64,000 nucleotides of DNA from Phascolomyces articulosus (Eukaryota > Mucoromycota > Mucoromycetes > Mucorales > Lichtheimiaceae). Position numbers and translations under genes: made by a program. The notes below the pieces were generated by a model that had not been told where the DNA came from, searched no databases, and saw only the letters and a list, made by a program, of their open reading frames with translations. Below are positions 36,015-47,277 of the stretch, one piece after another. Each line of letters begins with the position of its first letter. Position 1 is the first letter of the stretch. The stretch is taken from positions 558,001 through 622,000 of the forward strand of contig JAIXMP010000025.1 in the NCBI GenBank assembly GCA_025677815.1, written 5' to 3'.

Positions 36015-38813
36015 ATGTCAAGAAAATCATCTGCAGAACAACCAAGACGTGTCAAGGTGACTTTGGCTTGTATCATATGTCGTAAAAAAAAAGTAAAATG
36101 TGATGGTGTTCAACCTACTTGTTCGCGTTGTCATTCAATGGGTATCCAATGTCAATATTCAGATCCACCCAAGAAACGAGGTCCACCTAAAGGTTATGTT
36201 GAGGTCATTAATAATCGAGCCCATCGTATTGAATCATTATTGGGAAAACAAAAACCAACAAATAATAGTCCTTTATCTGCAACTACTGGTAAAGAAAAGT
36301 TTAGGATTTTTTCTATCAATCTTTTTTTTCCCCACATTTAATCCATACTCACATATTTTTTCACACACAAAATTAGTTTGGTCTCCGTCGATCACTACCA
36401 ACAATGGTAACAACCGTGCAAATATTGAAGATCCAGTGTCGCCCAACTCACCAACTACACCTACCCCTGTTACTTTACTTCCACAACAACAAAATGATAT
36501 TCTTAAACTTATCACCGAAGCTTCTGGTGCAGTAAAAGCAAAACTATCAAACAGTAACCATCCTAGTGACCCTGTACGTTTTTTGTTTTTGTTTATGTTT
36601 ATATATGTATATGATGAGACACAGAAATACTGATAAGGTCCATTCTATGATGTTAATCTCTAGGGCAGCCACCAAAATATATTTGCTTCTTCCCCAGATA
36701 ATGATAATATCAACAATAACCGTCACGACGAAGAGAATAACATGAGCGATGAAGAAGAAGAGAATGCGCTTATTTCTTCTGAACTTGCATTGTTATGGGC
36801 AAATAATGTTTTTCAATATTTCAACATCTTTTTCCCGATTTTGTCAAGACAACATTTCTTATTTCAACTGACTCATCAAAAACGTTCAATGAATCCATTG
36901 TTACGTTATGCTATTTATGCCCTCGGTTGTCGTTATAATAATCCAGAAGACAGAAATGCCCAACATTGGTTTGATAAAGCATTTACTTTAGTTGACCACG
37001 AGATCAATGTATCACTTTCCACTGTGCAGGTAAAACACCATCTTTTTTTAAAAAGAAAAAAAAAACCTCTTATATTATATATATAATCACATGATATGTA
37101 AATATGTAAACCTAACTCTCTCCACACTCTAATTTACATATATAGGCACTTGCCATCATGTGTTGGTATAGTTATCTATCAGGCGACATACAACAATGCC
37201 ATCATTTACGTCGTCAATTATATCGTGCTGTTTATGATTGCAATCTTGGTCAAGAGGTAACAACAGCTAATCATTCAGTGGTAGAACAAGAAATGCGCCG
37301 TCGTGGATTATGGGCCTCATACGTGATTGATCAATGGCTTGCAGTTTGTACGGGAGAAAGGGTTCAGCCAGCCATGATTACATCCACTTGGAATGTCAAG
37401 TTACCCAAATTGGAAGACAACCAACTTTATGCAATTGATATTCGAAACTTGCAACCTCCTCCTGCAGGTGGACAACAAGAACTATCGGTAGAATCAGCAC
37501 TTCAAGTGGCAGTGTTTTCTGAAATGGTGAAACTTGTCAAAGTGGTAGTGTGTTCCTGTGATGGACGGAATGCAAAGGCTGCATTGACAGAATGGTTGCT
37601 TCATTTACCTCCCTACCTCGAATTCGGAAAGGCTACAGATGACAGTCCACCCTCCCCTATTGCCAGAATTTTTCATTTGTTATACTATACAGTACAAGTG
37701 ATGATCAACAGGCCCATGGGTACATTACCTACTTCACCAATTCATTCTTTCCATCAGCAACAAGGCAATAGTACAATAACAACGATGGACCATGATGGTA
37801 CAACGGCTGCTAATACGATCATTCATATCGCCGAACAAATGATTTATAGCAATCAAACCAAATATCTCTATAATGTTTTTGGTTTGTCGCTTACACTGGC
37901 AACGACGATCTATCTTGAAAATGCTCGGTTGTTCGATAGTACTCCCGTCAACAACAATTTGACTCGTAGCATCAATATTCTTAAACAAACCAACTGTACT
38001 ATTGTTCCTCGTGCTGATATGGATCGTATTCTCCATCGATTTGTTATCAATCGATGTGGTATTATACTTGATCTTTATTCCCATCACCATAGTCAAGAAC
38101 AACCACAACAACAACAACAACGATCAAGAGCAGCGCTACATCAATCACATCCATATGCTGAATTAAAACCAGCAAGTTTAAAGCGACCACATCTTGGGGA
38201 TGAACTTGAACGTGCTGTGAAACGACCTTCATTTGATTTCTCTCGTTGGTTACCTCCAGAGGGACAGCAGTATAACATCCCGTCGTCGTTCCATGTGACG
38301 GGCAATTATAACAATCTCGTGGGTTTGTTTACCACCGCAACAACAACAGAATCCAGTACAACAATAGAAGCAACATCTCCCAACAACAATATTACTTCTT
38401 CTAGAGTGCCTATTGATATGATGACTACTACGGCCGCCGTAGCAGCAGCAACGGCAGTAAACTTTCAAATGGATTTCTGGAACAATGAACAAAACTTATT
38501 TTCTACCACAACACCTACATCTACATCAGCATCCACTTCATTATTTCAACCATCACCATCTTCATCAATATCTTCTCCAATGGTTACACCAAAACCAACC
38601 ACCACGAACAATCCATCTCCCGCTTTAACCATGATCACAACACCAATAGAAACATCCACTTCATCTTACTTTTTACCTCATGTTAACAACAATTCATCAT
38701 CTCCAACATTATTGCCTAACAATCATGGCTTTGATCTTTCTAAAGAGAATGCTATTCATGATCTCATTTCCGATAATTTTTTTTCCATTGATTTCCAAAA
38801 CACTATCATCTAA
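36015..38813 (+). CDS. Zn2Cys6 fungal-type transcription factor
   Basis: Nuclear DNA-binding regulator. Four exons: 36015-36288, 36377-36573, 36664-37029 and 37146-38813; 834 residues. The N-terminal zinc cluster has six Cys at 19, 22, 29, 36, 39 and 46 (CIICRKKKVKC then CSRC), followed by a KKRGPPKGYV linker and a short helix (RIESLLG). A fungal transcription-factor middle homology region is recognisable from NVFQYFNIFFPILSRQHF through ALGCRYNN, MCWYSYLSGD and LWASYVIDQWLAVCTGE. The C-terminal ~250 residues are Thr/Ser/Asn/Pro-rich with Gln runs, probably an activation region. Target genes are unknown. It stands alone between the MULE and the third P450. Confidence 0.9.
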
Positions 38814-40316
38814 AAAAAGTCTTCTTTTTTATTATATAAATATAACTTCCTTTTCTTTCCCTTTCCTCATCCATTATCATCCTTTTCACTCAAAACGTAG
38901 TAGTATATAACAAACCAGTCCTATATATTATATACTATACAATGTTATTATATACGCATATATTCTAAATAACTTCCTTTATTTATTATGGCTACCCATT
39001 CCATTCGCTCATTTTATTTTACATATTGATATTATTATTTTTTCTCTGATCCGGATCCAAATTCTCTTATACATATTTTTTTTTACAAATACTTTCTTAA
39101 AGAATTATCATTTAATCATAAATACGTATTGATTATCAGAACTGCATTTTTTTTTAAAAAAAAACCCCTTATACATATATTATCAACACCAACAAAATAT
39201 CTGCATTTTTTTATGACTCTCTATTTTTTTTTCTTTTTATTCTATTTCATGTACATCTCTTTTATTTTTTCATGGGCAAGAAGCAAACTTATATAATAAT
39301 AATAATAATAACAATAAAATTTTCATTATTTTCATCCTATTTTGTTTGAAGGTATCAAGAAGATAAAAAGCAATAAACAATAATGCATTACATGTCATCG
39401 TGTGATAAATATTATTATCCGTGTATTTATTTTTTTCCAGAATTAACACATCCACAATTGTAACAGAACATTGGAAGATGAAAATCTTATTTTATATCCA
39501 ACAGTAATAATATATATTAGTTGCATTATTTATATTAATGATTGTTAAGAAGAATCACTTTCGAAACTGTTTATTATCTATAGATAATGGCAGCAATTAT
39601 ATACCTACGTATGTATAAATACACAATATCTCGATGTATAATCGAAAAGCTCTGCATTTCTTTTTTATCACCATCAGTAGTTATGATCCTGATATTTGGC
39701 TTTATAGTATATAGCATATGAGAGATCTATAATGGATAACTAAAGATTATGGGAGGAGGTCATTCATTGTCAATAAATTATTTATTTGGGTGCAATTTAG
39801 CAGTTAATGAAAATAATAATTATATTAGAACTGGAAACGAAAGAGATATTCTCACAGTTTAGGCAAATGTCACATTATCTTGTGAGCGAAGGAGAGAATG
39901 GTGATATTACAAAATAATATATATATTACAAGAAGTATTTTTCTTAATTCAGTCCTGTTAATTCAATCAATAATAACCAAAAATACTCTAACAATAATCA
40001 TAGTATGAATATAGTAATGTAGCAATATAAGTTAAATATCGTATACTTATTCGTTCAAATAAATTGCATATAAAAAATTTATTCATATCTCTATGGAACA
40101 ATATTCATACGCATGTGCTTTTTCAGCATCAAATAGTTGCCGAATAAGCTTGAATATGATAAGTTATAGTGGAATCTAAATAAATGAATTTTTCCATAGT
40201 GCAGTGATATATAATTAAATAACATGGATACTGATACTTTCATTGCTAGTACAACAGCAAATATATAACGAAGAAAAAATGAGGGAAGAAATGGTAGTAA
40301 AGAATTACTATACTAT
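38814..40316. other. Convergent intergenic region
   Basis: 1.5 kb between the stops of the transcription factor and the third P450. AT-rich, with a T9/A9 inverted homopolymer at 39147-39164 and an (ATA)n run near 39297. No gene recognised. Confidence 0.6.
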
Positions 40317-42647
40317 TTAATGTTGACGTTTTTCAACATAAACTTGCATACCATTTTTCATTGGGTGTGTTAATGAAACAGTATAGTCAATATCTTGGTT
40401 TGGAGCAAGAGTGAACTTGTAACGTTTTAATAGTAATGTAAGAGCCATCAATCCTTCCAATGTTGCAAGGTTTTGTCCAAGACCTATAACATAATAGTAG
40501 TTTACAAATGAGTATAGCTGTTTTGTGTCATGTTTTCTTATCATACAATAAAGGTTAAAAAAAACTTACAGACGCGTGGCCCATGATGAAAAGCTGGCCA
40601 TTTTGCTGCAGATTCACGAACAAGTTTACCTTCTTGCACCCATCTTTCAGGTTTGAATTCTTTAGCATCAGGACCCCAGATCTTTTCTGCGCGTCCCATA
40701 GAGTATGGATGCCATAATATAAGATCTCCTTTACGCACATGAGTTCCATCGGGAAGAACGTCATCTTGAATTGCCATCTTTGCATTGCTAGGAACTACAG
40801 GCTCCAAACGTAAAGTTTCATAGAATCTAGCGTCATTAACGAAAAAATTATAAAGTGTCTTGTTAGCATATTCTTCACTTGTTGTTTTATATTATACTAT
40901 AATAGTTATAATTGATACTTTACACTGCGTGGGCATAAACCATCTTCTTGATGGTTTCATAAAATTGTGTGGGATCATTTTCCACTTCATCCGTAATATA
41001 TTGCTTTACTTCCTCGACCAATTTGGCTTCAACTCTTGGATGAGTGAGTAAATAATAGAGTCCCCAAGAAAGTGTTTGAGCTGTGGTATCGCGACCTGCA
41101 ATAATAAAATTGAGAACTGTATCACGAAGTTCTGAATCATTCAACGGTTGACCCTTTTCATTACGTGCGTTCATAAATCTTGATAATAAATCGCTGTATT
41201 CATGGCCTTGTTTGAGCTGCTCTCTACGTTCTTTGACTAACAAGAAAGCAAAATCGTCAATTATTTTGATATGATCCTTGTGTGAAAGTTCTCCTGGACG
41301 GAAAATCGATTTGACTTTGTCGCGTACATCTGTGAATGGATTAATGACCCGTTCAAAGGCTACATGTTGACAATAATCAAAGGAAACAGCAAAAGGTACG
41401 TTTTCTTCACTTGTCAGAATATCAAGATTTTTACCAAAACCAATGCTATATATATATATAGTTGTAATTTATAACAATGTTAGTACATAAATTCAAGAAA
41501 AGTAAATTTTAAAAAGAAAGATGGTTTTTCTTATTACTTGACAAAAGATTCGAGTGTAAACTTGTAAATTATATCTTGAAAATCGATGGTTTCTCCAGAT
41601 GCTGCCTTTTTGTCAAGAACATGTTCAGACATTGTATTTACTTCTTTAACAAACACTCTATATTATTATTTTTAATTGTATATTAGAAAAATGTCATCAC
41701 AAAGGATCCCATCTGAATAATCATAATATAATATATGGGGTAATAGAACCAACGAAATTTAATACTTGCTGAGAAAAATTATCTCTAAAGTTCGCCGCGT
41801 TAAAGATGAGACTTGCTGCTTTTCGTTGATAGCGCCATTGTTCACCTACACGTATAGTTGTTTATATTTATTAATTCATTTTGTTTATCATTTTGTCATT
41901 TTTTTCTTTTGTTTACGTACCATTTGCAACAAATATACCGTGTCCAAATAATTCTTTTCCTGCAGTACTAATATGGTAATAAATAAAAATGAAGTTATCG
42001 AACGCAAGAGAAATCACATGAAACTAAATAAATAAATTAACATGTATATTCATCTTACATTAAATTGTCGCCTTTGACATAGTTTGGAAAATTATCTATT
42101 CAGTTTTTTCATATATATTATTAGTATTACCATCATAAAATAATGAATATCTATATATTTTATTAATAGCGTGTGTTTACGAAAGAATTTATAATATACC
42201 TTTCAAAACATGATTTACATTCCTTGGGTCAATAGTCATAATCATTGGTGGTACCCCCAAAGCAGATGCAAACCTATATTATTTTATAATTTTATCGTAT
42301 ATAATTTGCATATGTTACATAATGTTATATTTCATCTTCATGATGAGGCACGTAATAACTATTCTTCAAGTACATAAAATGATATAAAATGGATCTTACA
42401 TCGTCATTGTATCCAACTCGTCAATGTTTTCTTTAAACCAGTCCAATATGCGATCCTTATTCGCGACTTGATCGAACAATGCTCCAAATATAGGAACGCC
42501 AGGAATATGGTGCGGAATATCGTCTCGACGATCCGTAAATATGGCCCTATCGTTGTATTTGAATGCCAATAATCCAAGTGCAGCAGAGCTGATCAAAGCT
42601 ACAGTTCCTCCGATATTATTTGCACTAGTCATCAAAAGGTCGTTCAT
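40317..42647 (-). CDS. Cytochrome P450 monooxygenase, copy 3
   Basis: Paralogue of the tandem P450s, on the opposite strand about 32 kb away. Exons: 42400-42647, 42200-42273, 42059-42095, 41921-41967, 41770-41845, 41538-41657, 40924-41445, 40570-40826 and 40317-40483; 515 residues. Eight of nine exon lengths equal those of copies 1 and 2; exon 8 is one codon shorter. AGRDTT, ETLR and the heme loop (FHHGPRVC) are intact. The intron after exon 5 has a GC donor (GCAAGT), whereas both paralogues have GT there. The N-terminus starts at the ATG aligned with the other copies. Sequence has moved further (for example FYETLRLEP for LHETLRLDP), so an older duplication is likely. Substrate unknown. Confidence 0.93.
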
Positions 42648-45600
42648 GGTAGTAAGTGATGGTGTCAAGGTATACGAGAAAAATACAGATATCGCTTATT
42701 ATCTATATACTTTCAAAAATAAAGTGTGTTAGTTGTGGATATTTACCCTATTTATATATTTATATACTGTGAACCAACCTCCCACGGAAAGGGGGTATTA
42801 CTTTCACCGAATAAAAAAAAAGTTTGCATGCTGTATAAAAATATTACTATTTACTCAATTTTAATTGTACAGGTTTATTGATATCTCGGAAGTCTAGTTG
42901 ACTCATGCAGCGATCAAAAAATTCCTTGAGGCTATTAGGCAAAGTTACATGTTATATTTGGAAATTTTACGTATATGGCTGTGGTTCGTCATTCAATAAA
43001 GGAAAATCGTTGTTTTCTTTAGCAAACAAATATATTCAAACGAATTGACTGCTCCTTGCTTACAGTGTTTTTCTCAATATATAATAAAGGTAATAGCAAG
43101 TGGTTATCCGCATATCACTGCTTCTGCAACACTGTATGATGTTGTAAGAAACACAGTGTACTCGTATATGGGTGTTTGCAACGACAAATAAAATTACACA
43201 ATCCATAAATAGCGACAAATACAACAAAATATTTTTTATAGAAAGAAGGACGTAATAACAGCTTAACTGCTTCAGCCACATTAGGAGGATAAGATCATTA
43301 TAAATTCTATATGGGGCAAATGACTCTCACGTTCTGTATCCCACTTAACTTAGATCCTTTAATAATATTTGTAATAATGATGTTGTAAATATTTTGATGT
43401 TCGGCTTTTTTAGTTATATTTACGTATTACAAACGAGTCTTTCCGCAGTAAAAACTGATATCTGTTTTCGCCGTTGACATGCGCTATTATATAATACAAG
43501 GTAATAATGGGTGAAAAGAAAAAAAAAGTGATGATGTGACAAAGTGAGAAATAAATAAAATCTGCGCTTTGTTTATGGTTTTCTATTGACAACTTCATAA
43601 TTGGTTTTTTTTTCCAGGATTCTTCCCTGCATCATCAGAATTTGTTGTTGCCAAGCTATCCATTCTAGGAAAGCTGACGAGTATATTCTTTTTATGTACT
43701 CGTTTGTTTATGTTTATTTCCTCTGCACCTCTGCTTCAAATGGATTCGTTATATGGGTCATAACCTGTCCGATTTTACGGCTAAAATATGCTACGTTTTT
43801 TATTAGACTTTCTTCAGATATGCATATTTTTATTTACTTACTAATTCTGACTATATGTATAGCTTTTCCTTCGTATTTTCTCTCCTATTACTAAGGAACG
43901 TACTGATTTTGTCGAAATAGTCAACGTTAAAAAAATACTGTCCTATCAACTGTAGTCATAGATACTGTGGGCAATTATTAATATAATAATTCATCTATTA
44001 TTTATCATATGACCTTAGGGATAGCCGCATCTACATTTAAAAAACTATGTATCTTGCTGAAAATGGCATTTTCAAGGTTTTAGCTTATCTTTAATTCTCA
44101 AAAATAATGAAGTACATATTGATGTTGTTTGTAAGATTAACCCGATCAAAACAATCTAATAAATTGAATACAACATTGTGTTAATGATACATAAAATATA
44201 ATAATGGGCCTAATTATACTGCAGAGTACTGTTGCAACAACAGAATCACTTGCAGTAAGAGATACAACAAGAGGGCTTGTGTGTGTGTAAAATTGAAAAA
44301 TGAGTGAAGGTCTACAAGGATTATTCATTCTCTTACTTTGAAAGGAGCGCGTAGCGCGTCTTCGAGTTTTCCAAATGATACGTATAAGGGCACGTTATGA
44401 GAGCGTTATTTTCTTTTCTTCAAAACACAACTTCTGTGATCTTCACCATACTTTGAGTGGCGATTAAATGTGATCCTTTAGTCACGTAGGAGCAGTTTTG
44501 CTTTAGGCAGTATACTTAAATGGTTCTGTAAAGGAAAATGCAACTATTTGCTACTGTCTCATCAGGCTGTATACTTAAATGGTTCAGTGATGGGTGCGGG
44601 TTTTGTGTTTTAAGCTTAGAGTGACTCTATTTTTTTTGTAAGGAAGAAAGAGAAAATCTGATAAATAAGCAAGATTATTATACTATGAATGAAATTGAGA
44701 GGGTGCGAAGGCATATTCTATTTTATTTTGATGGAACATATTCATAGCCGGCGATGTATGTTTAACTGAACAAGTTTCTATTATTTTTCAATGAAAAACA
44801 CTACTCTTTCTTTTTTTATTTATTTACATATTAAATATATGGAGGATAAGGCTGGTTATACTACTTATACATATAAATGTAGTGATGGTGGTGTTGGCAG
44901 TATTACAATGTTGGGTCAATAAAGAGTGGATGCGTCGAAAAGATTGTGGTCTAATAAAACATCTGGTACGATGACGATTCTTCAAAATATGAGGATGAAT
45001 GTACGCATGGACTGAATGACGACGAATCTGGTGAACAAATAAATTCTATTTTCATTGTAGATGTCAGAAGATACAAAAAAACCACTACCTTTGCTATATG
45101 GATTTAAAAGAAACAAAGGAAAAGTGAAGCTTTTTATATAAAAAAGCACAGGTAAAACCTTTTATTATTATTCTTAACCAAACTAACTTTTATATAAGAA
45201 AGATTCAAATTGAAGTAATCTCTAGTTCTGTATATAAACAAAGATTCTGTGGCACGCACAAGCGGCCCATAACTTTTGCTTCCTCGTTCCTCTTAAATAC
45301 TTCTTTATCGACCATCATTACCTTCGGTCATGGTCAAATGTATGTTCATATCCGCTAACTACACTAAATATTTTTTTTTTAAAAAAAAATAACTCTAAAA
45401 AGGACTGGTTTCACGGCGGCCAGGTTGGCCTTATATTTCTTGCGTCTTATAACCATTTTATATTTATTTGGCTATTCATTCATATTACAATATGATGACT
45501 TACATTTTTTGTTTAAGGCTTGATTTCGTTTAGTTTCTTTTTTATTAATTAATAATAGAATTCCTTTACTCTCTCCCTTTATATTTTTGTAACTATTGTT

Positions 45601-45856
45601 TTTATATAATACTCAATGTGGGTGACTGAGTGAGTGAATGTATACTACTAAGACTGATCTATTTTATCTATATGTTATTATTGTATCTATTTGACTTATA
45701 TTATTTCATTATTGTTATGCTAGTATTATTTGATTTTTATATATTTAATCTCATCCATACACATAATAATAAAGCCCGAACTATCAATTCGCAAATGTGG
45801 TAATATGGTCTTGACACCTGTAAAGAATTAATCCTTCTTTTCTTCAATAATAGCAA
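42648..45856. other. Large intergenic region
   Basis: 3.2 kb with no supported gene. It contains a direct repeat (TATACTTAAATGGTTC near 44511 and 44571), a GCGCGTAGCGCG palindrome near 44347, and a T10/A9 inverted homopolymer at 45371-45389. The last part is the promoter of the ribosomal protein gene and has T-rich sequence. Confidence 0.55.
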
Positions 45857-47017
45857 ATGGTATGCATAGCATAGCTCAGTGGATTTTTGCAAAGAATTCA
45901 ACCTAACAGTGGATGGATGAATAGATGAAAGGATGGATGGATGAGCAGCCGGATGATTGAACGGATAAATCAGATAGATGGATGATACTAATAACACTAA
46001 TTGGATCATAATAATTTATATATAGGCCCCAGCCAAGAAGTCCACCGGCAAGAAGGTCGCTCCCGCCCCTTATCCCATCAAGGCTAAGCAAGGTTCCAAG
46101 ACACCTGCTAACCCCTTGTTCGAGAAGCGCGCAAAGAACTTTGGCATTGGTACGCATACAAAAATTTAATGTTTATTTTTTGGATTATAGATTCATTCGC
46201 ACGCGACATGTACGAAAGTGGAAAAAAAAACGAAACGAATGACTCCCAATTATATTTCACGATTGCGAATTCGAACTATAATATCCATTATTATTTTTTA
46301 CGAGGATCAATATAATTAATCGTGGTAATTATACATATAATAGGTCAAGATGTCCAACCCAAGCGTGATGTCTCTCGCTTCGTCAAGTGGCCTGCATACG
46401 TCCGTCTTCAACGTCAAAAGAAGATCCTCTACCAACGTTTGAAGGTCCCTCCTGCCATTAACCAATTCACCAAGACTTTGGACAAGAACACCGCAACCCA
46501 ATTGTTCAAGTTGGCTGACAAGTACCGTCCTGAGACCAAGGTTGAAAAGCGTGAACGTATCCGTGCCGCTGCTGCTGCCAAGGCTGAGGGTAAGGAAGCT
46601 ATCAAGACTGATAAGCCCGTCGTTATCAAGTACGGTTTGAACCACATCACCGCCTTGATCGAACAAAAGAAGGCCCAATTGGTTGTCATTGCTGACGATG
46701 TTGACCCTATTGAATTGGTTCTCTTCTTGCCCGCTTTGTGCCGCAAGATGGGTGTCCCATACGCTATTGTCAAGGGCAAGGCTCGTCTCGGTCAAGTTGT
46801 TCACAAGAAGACTGCTACTGCTTTGGCTTTCACTGAAGTCAGTGAAGCTGATAAGGCTGAATTGGCTAACATTGTCTCTGCTGTTAAGGCTAACTACAAC
46901 GACAAGGCTGATGAAATCCGTCGCCAATGGGGTGGTGGTATCAATGGTCCCAAGTCCAACGCTCGTCTTGCCAAGCGTGAAGCTCTTGTTGCCAAGGAAA
47001 TTGCTGCTCGTCAGTAA
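45857..47017 (+). CDS. RPL8: Large-subunit ribosomal protein eL8 (RPL8/RPL7A)
   Basis: Cytosolic 60S protein. Exons: 45857-45859 (ATG only, donor GTATGC), 46026-46149 and 46344-47017; 266 residues, the same as human RPL7A. Exon 2 begins [15 protein letters not shown], and exon 3 carries the L7Ae-type RNA-binding core ([25 protein letters not shown], then the [18 protein letters not shown] block). Codons end in C or G far more than in the neighbours, as expected of a very highly expressed gene. The one-codon first exon is inferred from the ATG|GT context and phase; a different upstream ATG cannot be excluded. Intron 1 contains imperfect GGATGGAT repeats. Confidence 0.93.
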
Positions 47018-47277
47018 ATTATCTCCTCCAACAAACAAAATAGACAATAGACTCCTTTTTATTAGACGCTTTCACGATTTGATGGTAAACCCATTTTAAA
47101 ACCATTTCCGCTCGTTTTTGTTGTAATAAATTTCTTTTATTGTCCTTTGGTTTTTATTCCAATTTTTTTTTTACAGATTCAAATGTGTATTTAATATGTA
47201 ACGAATAGTTATATAAATATGTATATAGTGCGCCTTTACGTGTGTGTTATTGGTTTTTTCAATTCCTACTTTGTTTA

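Noticed and set aside
36100..36633. 177-codon ORF overlapping the transcription factor start
   Set aside because: Out of frame with the zinc cluster and reads through two introns.
37734..38120. Minus-strand ORF in the transcription factor gene
   Set aside because: Shadow of the coding exon; no domain.
44340..44360. Possible tRNA or RNA hairpin around GCGCGTAGCGCG
   Set aside because: No A/B box pair or cloverleaf could be drawn; only a local palindrome.
46316..47047. Long minus-strand ORF (243 codons) opposite RPL8
   Set aside because: It mirrors the RPL8 exon; strong codon bias in the real gene creates an open antisense frame. No domain.
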